A stretch of 37,992 bases of DNA from Rodentibacter trehalosifermentans (GTDB lineage: Bacteria > Pseudomonadota > Gammaproteobacteria > Enterobacterales > Pasteurellaceae): the NCBI RefSeq assembly GCF_002000545.1, contig NZ_MLHL01000049.1, forward strand, positions 1-37,992, given 5' to 3'. Shown piece after piece: positions 25,089-33,990 of the stretch (positions are counted from its first letter, which is position 1; each line of letters starts with the position of its first letter). Made by a program: the position numbers and the translations under genes. The notes beneath the pieces are model-generated. The model saw only the letters and a list, made by a program, of their open reading frames with translations, made no database searches and was not told the DNA's origin.

Positions 25089-26567
25089 TTAATACATACC
25101 TTCACGCTCTTCACGTGTACTGATATAAATATTTTTTACTTGAGTATAAGCATCAAGCATCATTTTATGGGTTTCACGGCCGATACCGGATTGTTTATAT
25201 CCCCCAAACGGTGCGCCTGCCGGTAAGCGGTTATAGCAGTTCACCCAAACCCGTCCTGTTTCAAGGGCACGGGAAACACGTAAGCAACGGTTGATATTTT
25301 GGCTCCAGATACCACCACCTAAACCGTATTCACTGTCATTTGCCATTTTAATAACTTCCTCTTCAGTTTTAAATTTAATGACGGTGGCAACAGGTCCAAA
25401 AATCTCTTCTTGTGCAATTTGAGCTTGATTATTCGGCGCTTCAATTAATGTTGGGGCTAAAAATTCTCCCTTATCCAAGCCGGTTTCCTGCAAGCGTTTT
25501 CCACCGGTAATAATGCGACATCCCTCTTGTTCCCCAATTTTGACGTATTTCAAGATCGTTTCTAATTGACCGGCATTCACTTGTGCCCCCATTTGGGTAT
25601 CATCTTCCCAAGGCAAGCCAACTTTGACTTTCTTAAACTCTTCGGCTAATGCAGCGACGAATTTATCATAAATGCCCTCTTGAACAAAAATTCTAGAACC
25701 GGCACAACAGACCTGACCTTGATTGAATAAAATCCCTTTTTGTGCACCTTCTAATGCTTTATCAAACGGCATATCATCAAAGAAAATATTGGCTGATTTA
25801 CCACCTAACTCAAGGGTTGCGGGAATGAGCATTTCGGCAGCAGCCACGGCAACATTCCGTCCAATGGCCGTTGAACCGGTAAAGGCTAATTTGTTAAATC
25901 CTTTGTGATGCAGCATATATTCTCCGGATTTACTGCCTCGTCCGGTAATGACATTTAATACACCTTTCGGTAACAAATGATTAATTTTTTGCACAAGAGA
26001 TAATAGACTTAATGAAGTTGCACTGGAAGGATGAATGACGATCGTACAACCGGCTGCCAATGCAGGGGCGATTTTCCAAGCCGCCATTAGAAATGGGAAA
26101 TTCCACGGAATAATTTGTCCCACAACACCGATAGGTTCACGCAGTACCACAGATAAATCTTCGCCATCCAGTTGATTTGCCGAACCTTCTTCTGAACGAA
26201 TCACTCCGGCAAAATAACGGAAATGATCTGCGGCTAACGGAATATCTGCCGCTCTCGTTTCACGAATCGGTTTGCCGTTATCCAAAGTTTCTTGTAAGGC
26301 AAATAATTCTGCATTTTCATCAATCACATCGGCAATTTTATTTAATATCGCAGCCCGTTCTGTCACGGTTGTATGTCGCCAAGTTTTGAATGCTTGCTGT
26401 GCTGCAGTAACAGCTGCATCAACATCAGCATCCGTTGCATCAACAAATTTCGCAAGCTCTTCCCCGTTTGCAGGATTATGAGAGGAAAGTAGTTCGCCCC
26501 CCATTTTCCATTCACCATTAATGAATAAACCGTACTCTTGATCAAAAACATTCAGATTTTTTGCCAT
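25089..26567 (-). CDS. NAD(P)-dependent aldehyde dehydrogenase
   Basis: A 492-residue aldehyde dehydrogenase superfamily enzyme that oxidises an aldehyde to its acid. The catalytic C287 (NQGQVCCAGSR) and general base E253 (LELGGKSAN) are present, with oxyanion Asn in PWNFP (156) and cofactor loop FTGSTAIG (229-236). The usual Lys of the adenosine-ribose site (K-P-x-E) is His179 here (IVIHPSSATS), and the Glu is Ser. The enzyme belongs near the AldB/ExaC/AcoD acetaldehyde branch. It has its own ribosome site (AAGGAG) and stands between convergent yfiF and downstream-facing dld. Substrate is inferred from family only. Confidence 0.88.
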   Translation of the reverse strand: MAKNLNVFDQEYGLFINGEWKMGGELLSSHNPANGEELAKFVDATDADVDAAVTAAQQAFKTWRHTTVTERAAILNKIADVIDENAELFALQETLDNGKPIRETRAADIPLAADHFRYFAGVIRSEEGSANQLDGEDLSVVLREPIGVVGQIIPWNFPFLMAAWKIAPALAAGCTIVIHPSSATSLSLLSLVQKINHLLPKGVLNVITGRGSKSGEYMLHHKGFNKLAFTGSTAIGRNVAVAAAEMLIPATLELGGKSANIFFDDMPFDKALEGAQKGILFNQGQVCCAGSRIFVQEGIYDKFVAALAEEFKKVKVGLPWEDDTQMGAQVNAGQLETILKYVKIGEQEGCRIITGGKRLQETGLDKGEFLAPTLIEAPNNQAQIAQEEIFGPVATVIKFKTEEEVIKMANDSEYGLGGGIWSQNINRCLRVSRALETGRVWVNCYNRLPAGAPFGGYKQSGIGRETHKMMLDAYTQVKNIYISTREEREGMY

Positions 26568-26741
26568 ATGCCGCTCCTTTGATTGTCACTGTTAGCAAAC
26601 TATTTTCGACTCTTTTATACAGAGCCAAGCGTATTACCGATATACACCGATAAATTTGAATAAAAATATAACCCAATTCTAAATTTTAGACGGTTATAAA
26701 GGACTAAGCTCAACACCAACTCAGCCCCTTTAATACTGATG

Positions 26742-28433
26742 CTATTCAGCCCAATATTTTTTCTTTGAGGTTTGCCCGATACCGGGATTAAAACTATTGG
26801 TTGGATCTAATTTTTTATAGAATTGATGTAATGGAGGTTTTGCTTCATATAAATGGCCGACATTGTGTTCTGCCGGGTATTGAGCACCTCGTTGATCCAG
26901 TAATTTCAACATATCATGTTCTAATTTTACGCAATCATAACCTTTCTTAACGATATAATCCTGATGGAATACATGACACATAAAGTGCCCATAATAGAGT
27001 TTATGGCTGATTTGTTCGTCCATTTCTTGAGGTAATTTTTCAAACCAGTCTTTATCATTGCGGCGCAATGCAATATCAAGAGCAACAATGTCTTCCACCT
27101 CTTTTTCATGGATAGCACGATAACGGACAGCGGCTGAAGCAACGGCAAAACGATGGAGCATAGCCGCCTGAGTTTCCACCGCATTACATTCAAAATATCC
27201 GCCTTTTTGAGGCTCGCTAAAATAATTTTTTAAGAAATGGCGGGCTTCCTCCACCCCTTTTCCCCCCATTTTTATAATTAAATGATGTTCATAGCGATCC
27301 CGATATTGCCATAAACTCTTCGGTAAGTGCGCCGGTAATATTTTGGATACGAATTGTAAGAATTTATCGCTTAAATGCGGTGGTAAAAAAGGGAGCTTCT
27401 TACTTAAGCGATCTACATTGGCTTTTAGGGAAAATAACTTAGGTAACCAATGCGTGCCAAATTTTTTAATCACCCAAAAAGTATCTTTTCCATAGCGGGC
27501 GGCAATATCAAAGGCATCCCGATGAATATATTCACCTGAAATCGGTAATTGTTCAAAATGCGCTAACATTTGTCGGCGAATATCGTTAAGCACATGGGTT
27601 TGGTTCGTTCCTAGGTAGAAAACCGCCGTTTCGCTTTCTAGGGGGAAGGTATCTAAACGCACGGCAAAAACGGCTAATTTACCCGCACAACCTGAGGCTT
27701 CATAATGACGGCTAGGGTCGGCATTAAAACGGGCCGGGGTGCTTTCATCTACTTGACGAACATGGTGGCAATAACGGTGGTCATGGCCTTTGCCACAATC
27801 TTGCACAATATCCTTTTGCTGATAATGATGAGCTTGTAAATTCGTTAAAATTTCTTCCGGGGTGGAGCCTAAATCAATACCAAGGTGATTTTTAAGTTCT
27901 AATTCACCTTGTTCGTTTAATTGCGCATAAAGTGACATTTCAGTATAAGCAGGGCCTCGTTGAACGAGTGCACCACCGGAGTTATTACAAATTCCCCCAA
28001 TGACAGAGGCTCCAATACAAGAAGAACCAATCACCGAATGGGGTTCACGTCCATGAGGTTTTAGCTTATTTTCTAAATCATTTAAGGTTGAACCCGGTAG
28101 GCAAACGACTTGGGCGGCATTGTTAATCAATTGAATACCATCGATCCTCATAGCATTGATAATCACAATTTCACGATCGTAATTATTGCCGTTCGGGGTT
28201 GAGCCACCGGTTAAGCCTGTGTTGGCAGCTTGGTTAATAATAATCACATCCTGTTCTACACAGATTTTGAGCACCTGCCAAAACTCAAGTAAAGTGGCAG
28301 GTTTCACCACAGCCACGGCATTTCCCGAGCCAAAGCGGTATCCGCTGCGATAAGAGGCCGTTTTTGAAGGATCGGTGATAATGTATCGTGTGCCAACAAT
28401 TTTTGTCAGTTGAGAAATTAATTGATTCATCAT
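26742..28433 (-). CDS. dld: Quinone-dependent D-lactate dehydrogenase
   Basis: Dld is a peripheral membrane flavoprotein that oxidises D-lactate to pyruvate and feeds electrons to quinones. The 563-residue protein has the FAD-binding PCMH domain with AVVKPATLLEFWQVLKICVEQDVIIINQAANTGLTGGSTPNGN and SVIGSSCIGASVIGGICNNSGGALVQRGPAYTEM. The C-terminal region carries the basic, membrane-binding segment typical of Dld and FNPGIGQTSKKKYW. Length is close to E. coli Dld (571). Two tandem ATGs open the gene; the ribosome site is weak. The promoter appears to have a CRP site at about -41. Confidence 0.95.
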   Translation of the reverse strand: MMNQLISQLTKIVGTRYIITDPSKTASYRSGYRFGSGNAVAVVKPATLLEFWQVLKICVEQDVIIINQAANTGLTGGSTPNGNNYDREIVIINAMRIDGIQLINNAAQVVCLPGSTLNDLENKLKPHGREPHSVIGSSCIGASVIGGICNNSGGALVQRGPAYTEMSLYAQLNEQGELELKNHLGIDLGSTPEEILTNLQAHHYQQKDIVQDCGKGHDHRYCHHVRQVDESTPARFNADPSRHYEASGCAGKLAVFAVRLDTFPLESETAVFYLGTNQTHVLNDIRRQMLAHFEQLPISGEYIHRDAFDIAARYGKDTFWVIKKFGTHWLPKLFSLKANVDRLSKKLPFLPPHLSDKFLQFVSKILPAHLPKSLWQYRDRYEHHLIIKMGGKGVEEARHFLKNYFSEPQKGGYFECNAVETQAAMLHRFAVASAAVRYRAIHEKEVEDIVALDIALRRNDKDWFEKLPQEMDEQISHKLYYGHFMCHVFHQDYIVKKGYDCVKLEHDMLKLLDQRGAQYPAEHNVGHLYEAKPPLHQFYKKLDPTNSFNPGIGQTSKKKYWAE

Positions 28434-28488
28434 GCGTTGTAATCGGTATGTTAAAAAGTCGTTGTTATTTTATATACGCCAATGAAAA

Positions 28489-28497
28489 ATTATGCCA
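28489..28497 (-). promoter_or_regulatory. Putative dld promoter (extended -10)
   Basis: TGG-CATAAT on the minus strand (28497-28489) predicts a start near 28482. The centre of the CRP site at 28522.5 would then lie at about -41, the classic class II position. Confidence 0.5.
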
Positions 28498-28514
28498 GTA
28501 CTAAAAAATGATTC

Positions 28515-28530
28515 TGTGACAAAGATCACA
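28515..28530. promoter_or_regulatory. Perfect CRP consensus site between dld and galE
   Basis: TGTGA-CAAAGA-TCACA matches the CRP consensus at all 10 positions. It lies at about -41 for dld and about -67 for galE, so it could serve both. Confidence 0.75.
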
Positions 28531-28574
28531 GGAAAAGTGCGGTTAAAATTGCTGCATTTTTTCAAGCAAAATAG

Positions 28575-28583
28575 TGCTATAAT
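28575..28583 (+). promoter_or_regulatory. Putative galE promoter (extended -10)
   Basis: TGC-TATAAT (28575-28583) is a full-consensus extended -10 with no good -35, as expected of an activator-assisted promoter. Predicted start near 28590; an uptake signal lies upstream (28535-28543). Confidence 0.6.
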
Positions 28584-28619
28584 CAACGCCAATGAGAAGT
28601 CTATAAAAAGGAGCCGAAG

Positions 28620-29636
28620 ATGGCAATTTTAGTCACCGGTGGTGCGGGATATATTGGTTCGCACACAGTTGTTGAATTATTAAATGCAGGCAAAGAGGTG
28701 GTGGTATTGGACAACCTTTGCAATTCCTCACCGAAGTCCCTTGAGCGAGTTAAACAAATCACCGGTAAAAGCGTTAAATTTTACGAAGGCGATATTTTAG
28801 ATCGTGCATTACTGCAAAAAGTTTTTGCTGAAAATGCCATTCATTCCGTTATTCACTTTGCCGGTTTAAAAGCGGTGGGTGAAAGTGTGCAAAAACCGGC
28901 GGAATATTATATGAATAACGTTGCCGGTACGCTGGTGCTGTTGCAAGAAATGAAAAAAGCAAAGGTATGGAACTTTGTTTTTAGCTCTTCTGCAACCGTT
29001 TATGGTGATCCGAAAATCATTCCAATTACCGAAGATTGCGAAGTGGGCGGCACAACCAATCCTTATGGCACATCAAAATATATGGTGGAGCAAATTCTAA
29101 GGGATGTGGCAAAAGCCGAACCGCAATTTAGTATGACGATTTTACGCTATTTTAATCCGGTGGGGGCGCATTCAAGCGGTTTGATTGGTGAAGATCCAAA
29201 CGGTATTCCGAATAATTTATTGCCTTATATTAGCCAAGTGGCGATTGGTAAACTAGCACAGCTTTCGGTTTTTGGTAGTGATTATGACACGCATGATGGC
29301 ACCGGCGTGCGTGATTACATTCACGTGGTGGATTTAGCTATCGGGCATTTGAAAGCCCTTCAGCGTCACGAAGAGGATGCCGGGTTACACATTTATAATC
29401 TTGGCACAGGGCAAGGTTATTCGGTGTTAGATATGGTGAAAGCCTTTGAAAAAGCCAATAATATTGAGATTTCTTATAAGCTGGTGGATCGCCGTCCGGG
29501 TGATATCGCCACTTGTTATTCCGATCCAAGTTTAGCGGCAAAAGAACTAGGTTGGCGTGCTGAACGTAATCTGGAGCAAATGATGAAAGATACGTGGAAT
29601 TGGCAAAAAAATAATCCGCAAGGATATAAGGATTAA
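28620..29636 (+). CDS. galE: UDP-glucose 4-epimerase
   Basis: GalE interconverts UDP-glucose and UDP-galactose, needed for galactose use and for lipooligosaccharide sugars. The 338-residue protein starts with the NAD motif [17 protein letters not shown]. It has the [10 protein letters not shown] segment, the catalytic Y-x3-K in [10 protein letters not shown], and the substrate-binding [29 protein letters not shown] block. Length matches E. coli GalE (338). AAAGGAG is the ribosome site. It is followed by ampG and adk in the same direction; to my memory this gene order also occurs in H. influenzae. Confidence 0.98.
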   Translation: MAILVTGGAGYIGSHTVVELLNAGKEVVVLDNLCNSSPKSLERVKQITGKSVKFYEGDILDRALLQKVFAENAIHSVIHFAGLKAVGESVQKPAEYYMNNVAGTLVLLQEMKKAKVWNFVFSSSATVYGDPKIIPITEDCEVGGTTNPYGTSKYMVEQILRDVAKAEPQFSMTILRYFNPVGAHSSGLIGEDPNGIPNNLLPYISQVAIGKLAQLSVFGSDYDTHDGTGVRDYIHVVDLAIGHLKALQRHEEDAGLHIYNLGTGQGYSVLDMVKAFEKANNIEISYKLVDRRPGDIATCYSDPSLAAKELGWRAERNLEQMMKDTWNWQKNNPQGYKD

Positions 29637-29715
29637 TTTTTCTAAAAATTCTTTATGGTGGCACGGCAGCCAACGCTGTGCCACGAAAACATAACTAAAA
29701 TTGACCGCACTTTTT

Positions 29716-30981
29716 ATGCCAAACTCGCTTTTTTCCCAAATTTTTACACGTCAGATGCTGATTTGCGTGTTCACCGGTTTTAGCTCCGGTTTACCGCTCT
29801 TTGTGCTATTGCAAATGTTACCGGTATGGCTAACCGATAAGCAGCTTTCTGTGGAATTAATCGGGGCGGTGACAGGCGTTATGTTGCCTTACGGCTTAAA
29901 ATTTTTATGGGCGCCGTTGTTAGATCGCTATTTTCCCAGTTTTTTAGGCCGCCGCCGAAGTTGGCTTTTAATTTCTCAAGTGATCTTATTGATTTTACTT
30001 TATATTATTAGCCTTTTTGATCCTCTCTCACAATTGACGGTGGTAGCGAATATTGCATTGCTGATTGCCTTTTTTTCTGCCACACAAGATATTGTGCTTG
30101 ATGCTTACCGCCGTGAAATTTTAAGTGACCATGAACTAGGCTTAGGCAACACCATCCATATTAATGCCTATCGTATTGCCGGTTTAATTCCCGGTGGGCT
30201 TTCTCTTTATCTGGCTACAATTTACCCTTGGGAAACGGTGTTTTTATGGACGGCACTTTGTATGCTGGCAGGGATTTTTATGACGTTATTTCTCGCCAAA
30301 GAACCCAAGATTGATACGCCGCAACACAATCAGCCTTTTTATCAAACCTTTTGGATTCCTTTGCAAGAATTTTTCCAACGTAAAGGTGTGGCACAAGGGC
30401 TCGGTTTTTTACTGTTTTTGTTTTTATATAAATTTGGCGATTCCTTTGCCACCACGCTTCAAACCAAATTCATTTACGACATAGGATTTGGCAAAGAAGA
30501 CATTGCATTGGTGGTGAAAAGCACTTCTCTTTGGGCAAGCATTTTATCCGGGCTTGCGGGAGGCGTGATTATGCTAAAACTCGGCATTAACCGAGCATTA
30601 TGGTTATTTGGTTTTGTGCAAATGGTCACCATTGGCGGTTTTATTTGGTTGGCAAAATTTGGTCATTTTGACAGCATCAGTTCTACCGAATTATGGCGAT
30701 TAGGTTTTGTTATTGCTGCTGAATATATTGGTGTAGGGCTTGGCACCGCAGCCTTTGTGGCCTTTATGGCGCGTGAAACCAACCCGCTTTATACTGCCAC
30801 CCAACTGGCACTGTTTACCAGCCTCTCCGCTTTACCCAGCAAAGGGTTAGGTATGCTTTCTGGCTATGTAGTGGGGGCAGTAGGCTATTATGATTATTTT
30901 TGGCTATGCTTATTTTTAGCCCTTCCAGGGATGATTTGCCTATATTGGGTCGCCCCTTGGAACGAGAAAAAATCTGCATAG
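29716..30981 (+). CDS. ampG: Muropeptide permease AmpG
   Basis: AmpG is the inner-membrane major facilitator that imports anhydro-muropeptides for peptidoglycan recycling. The 421-residue protein has about 12 membrane segments, the N-terminal FSSGLPLFVLLQMLPVWLTDKQLSVELIGAVTG, WAPLLDRYFPSFLGRRRSWLL and SATQDIVLDAYRREIL, all diagnostic of the family, and a later KFGDSFATTL. E. coli AmpG is longer (491) through a C-terminal extension lacking here. The ATG at 29716 lies immediately after an uptake signal (29704-29712), so there is no good ribosome site. TTG at 29701 is a less likely alternative start. Confidence 0.95.
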   Translation: MPNSLFSQIFTRQMLICVFTGFSSGLPLFVLLQMLPVWLTDKQLSVELIGAVTGVMLPYGLKFLWAPLLDRYFPSFLGRRRSWLLISQVILLILLYIISLFDPLSQLTVVANIALLIAFFSATQDIVLDAYRREILSDHELGLGNTIHINAYRIAGLIPGGLSLYLATIYPWETVFLWTALCMLAGIFMTLFLAKEPKIDTPQHNQPFYQTFWIPLQEFFQRKGVAQGLGFLLFLFLYKFGDSFATTLQTKFIYDIGFGKEDIALVVKSTSLWASILSGLAGGVIMLKLGINRALWLFGFVQMVTIGGFIWLAKFGHFDSISSTELWRLGFVIAAEYIGVGLGTAAFVAFMARETNPLYTATQLALFTSLSALPSKGLGMLSGYVVGAVGYYDYFWLCLFLALPGMICLYWVAPWNEKKSA

Positions 30982-30986
30982 TGGAA

Positions 30987-31023
30987 AAGTGCGCTCAAAA
31001 AGATAAAAAATTTGACCGCACTT
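30987..31023. terminator. Imperfect uptake-signal hairpin between ampG and adk
   Basis: AAGTGCGCTCAAA (30987-30999) pairs with TTTGACCGCACTT (31011-31023) with one mismatch. No U-tract follows on the plus strand, so termination is probably partial. Confidence 0.4.
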
Positions 31024-31065
31024 CCCTTTATCAGTATCTTACCCAGGTTTATTTACATTGATTAA

Positions 31066-31728
<663 letters not shown>

Positions 31729-31743
31729 AAATCCCAAAAATCC

Positions 31744-31778
31744 GACCGCACTTTAATTAAAAGTGCGGTCGTTTTCTT
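31744..31778 (+). terminator. Perfect uptake-signal terminator after adk
   Basis: GACCGCACTTT (31744-31754) and AAAGTGCGGTC (31760-31770) form an 11-base-pair stem with a 5-base loop, followed by GTTTTCTT. Confidence 0.8.
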
Positions 31779-31809
31779 GCTTGTTTTCAATATTGACTTG
31801 GGGGGAAAT

Positions 31810-33831
31810 ATGAGTAAAAGAAAAAAAATCACCTTCACCCTCGCTACGATACTCGTTATCGCTGGCACAGGTGCACAAATTTATACCAATCATAAAGTGG
31901 ATCAACTATTACAAAAATTTCCTTATTCTTTGGATAACCAAGCAACATTACAGATTACTGAAAGTAATAAAAACTTTTTTAGCCGTAATTTAATATTCAG
32001 TGTAAAAGATAATGATGAACAAAATGCTGAGATTATTTCCACTAAATTAACGACTTTACCTTTCTTTATTACGGCTGAATCCAAATTTTCCGATCAGTTT
32101 GTTCGAAAATTAAATAAAGATTTAAATATTACGATTGATAAAAATACCATTAATAGTAAATTTTCTCCGGTAGGTGATTATTTACAATCCCATATTTGGG
32201 CAGAATTTCGGGATTTTGCAAATAAATCCCAAGAATTATCAGTTTCATTAAATTTGTTAAATAATAGCAACGTTGAGTTAAAGGGAAATTTAACAGGTTT
32301 TAATTATAACAATGAGAGCAAGATAAAAAAACTTGAGGGAACAATTCATCTTGTTCCTGTTACACCACGTCAATATGATTTGGCTCATATTGAATTATTT
32401 GCTGAGACTGCCGATCTTGCATTATTAAATGGGGAAAATACAGGGTTACATTTAAAAAATGCTACCTATAAATTTGATAAGAAAGATCATTTGGAAAAAC
32501 GTGATTTAATTACAAAATTTAGTAGTGATATTTTGCGTATCTCTAATAAAAATCGCACAACAGATGAAAGCCAAACCATATTTGGCGGTTTAAATATTAC
32601 GCTGAATCAGAAAGGTGTACCAAGTGCGGTCAATTTTTATAATGAATTTAGAAAACTTGAAGCCGGCACTAATATTAAAGGTGGGATAGATCTGCTCATT
32701 GCTATCCTAACCCAAAATGATATTTTTGATGGTAAGCTTTCCGTTATTTCCGTAAATGCGCCAAAAAATCAAAAGCCTTATTTTAATTTACAAGATGGGG
32801 AATTGATACTGCAATTAAATAATCAAGACCTCACCAAAGTTGCAGCTAATTTCAAACTGAATGTTGCAAATGTTAAGCAAACCCCAGAGGAAGATTCCCA
32901 AAAGTGGGAAGCTAAAGAAGGAAAACTCAATATTCAATTAAATGATTATAATCTTGCTAATGAACTTGCATTTATTCCTTTTTGGTTGGATAGTTTAATG
33001 GCAAAAGAATTACCCATTAAAGATAATAAAAAATTCTTAATCCAAAAAGAAAAGTGGACAAAAGAATTTAATGGAAACTCAAATATTGATTTTTCATTAA
33101 GTGATTTAGTAGTAGCCAAAAATAAAGTTAATGAAATTTCATTTAAAATTAAGTATGAGTCATTAGAAAATGATCAATATGAGCAAAATATTTTTTTAAC
33201 GGCTAATAAAATAGATTATATTGCGGAAAATATGCAAATAGAAAATCTATCTGTTTCTATTCCGTTAAAAGGAAATTATCATAAAGCTTATTTAGGCAAT
33301 ACATTTTGTACGAGTGGTTATTATAGTCAACTTTGTGGCGCATATTTGGCTAAGGAAACGCAGTTACGTTATTTTGAGAATAGATTAAAAGAGCTTGATT
33401 TTGCTTTAGATAATGCCGCTATTAGTTTTAATTTGGACACCTTACCTAAAACCAAATCCTATCCGGTAAAATTTGAAGCAAATGGAATATTAGCCAAACT
33501 GCAAGAAAGGGGGCTGTCATCTCAGGATTGGTCTTTCTCAGATAGAATAAAAGGTTTATTAACGATTTCATTTAATAAAGGATTAGTTGAAACATCCGAT
33601 GAGAAAACAAATAACATTAAAGGGCATAGCTGGTTTTGGCAGACGATTCAAAATGAACTTAAACCTCAAAATACCATTCTCCCGATTTTTGTCGAAGAAG
33701 GTGAAAACTATGTGGCTAAATTTGAGAAAAATGACAACCGTTATTTCATTAACGGGAAGTCCTTGGAAGAAATCGAACAAGAAATATTGCGAGAAGAGAA
33801 ACGTTCATTGGAAAATTCGTCAGAGAAATAA
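31810..33831 (+). CDS. Large exported or anchored protein with DUF945 (YdgA)-like features
   Basis: A 673-residue protein with a single N-terminal hydrophobic segment (about residues 6-26, ITFTLATILVIAGTGAQIY), so the bulk is periplasmic. The start NHKVDQLLQKFPYSLDNQATLQITESNKNFFSRNLIFSV and the ending ENYVAKFEKNDNRYFINGKSLEEIEQEIL resemble the ends of E. coli YdgA (DUF945), but the body is longer (YdgA 502) and diverged. The middle is rich in Asn and Lys, much more AT-rich than adk or yegQ. I chose the ATG at 31810 after GGGGGA; the upstream in-frame start lies inside the preceding hairpin region. Function unknown. An uptake signal lies at 32622-32630. Confidence 0.7.
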   Translation: MSKRKKITFTLATILVIAGTGAQIYTNHKVDQLLQKFPYSLDNQATLQITESNKNFFSRNLIFSVKDNDEQNAEIISTKLTTLPFFITAESKFSDQFVRKLNKDLNITIDKNTINSKFSPVGDYLQSHIWAEFRDFANKSQELSVSLNLLNNSNVELKGNLTGFNYNNESKIKKLEGTIHLVPVTPRQYDLAHIELFAETADLALLNGENTGLHLKNATYKFDKKDHLEKRDLITKFSSDILRISNKNRTTDESQTIFGGLNITLNQKGVPSAVNFYNEFRKLEAGTNIKGGIDLLIAILTQNDIFDGKLSVISVNAPKNQKPYFNLQDGELILQLNNQDLTKVAANFKLNVANVKQTPEEDSQKWEAKEGKLNIQLNDYNLANELAFIPFWLDSLMAKELPIKDNKKFLIQKEKWTKEFNGNSNIDFSLSDLVVAKNKVNEISFKIKYESLENDQYEQNIFLTANKIDYIAENMQIENLSVSIPLKGNYHKAYLGNTFCTSGYYSQLCGAYLAKETQLRYFENRLKELDFALDNAAISFNLDTLPKTKSYPVKFEANGILAKLQERGLSSQDWSFSDRIKGLLTISFNKGLVETSDEKTNNIKGHSWFWQTIQNELKPQNTILPIFVEEGENYVAKFEKNDNRYFINGKSLEEIEQEILREEKRSLENSSEK

Positions 33832-33838
33832 TGAAGTT

Positions 33839-33868
33839 GCCCACAGAGATGTGGGCGTTTCTTTTTTT
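33839..33868 (+). terminator. Intrinsic terminator after the DUF945-like gene
   Basis: GCCCACA (33839-33845), loop GAGA, TGTGGGC (33850-33856), then GTTTCTTTTTTT. The stem starts 7 bases past the stop codon. Confidence 0.85.
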
Positions 33869-33940
33869 AAACTTGCAAAAACTGACTGCGCTTTTTCTTT
33901 ACAAATAAGGAAATCGACCTAAAATACGGGCTTTTAACCC

Positions 33941-33960
33941 CACTTGCCCATGGGCAGGTG
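33941..33960. promoter_or_regulatory. 20-base palindrome upstream of yegQ
   Basis: CAC-T-TGCCCATGGGCA-G-GTG is palindromic over 20 bases with one mismatched pair. It lies 30 bases before the start codon, probably within the leader or over the promoter. It has no loop, which suits a protein-binding site better than a hairpin. The binding factor is unknown. Confidence 0.4.
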
Positions 33961-33990
33961 ACTGACTTGAAATCAGAAAAAGAGTAAATT

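Noticed and set aside
29658-29684. GTGGCAC/GTGCCAC hairpin after galE as a terminator
   Set aside because: The stem is good but no U-tract follows, and ampG continues in the same direction; it may be only an mRNA structure.
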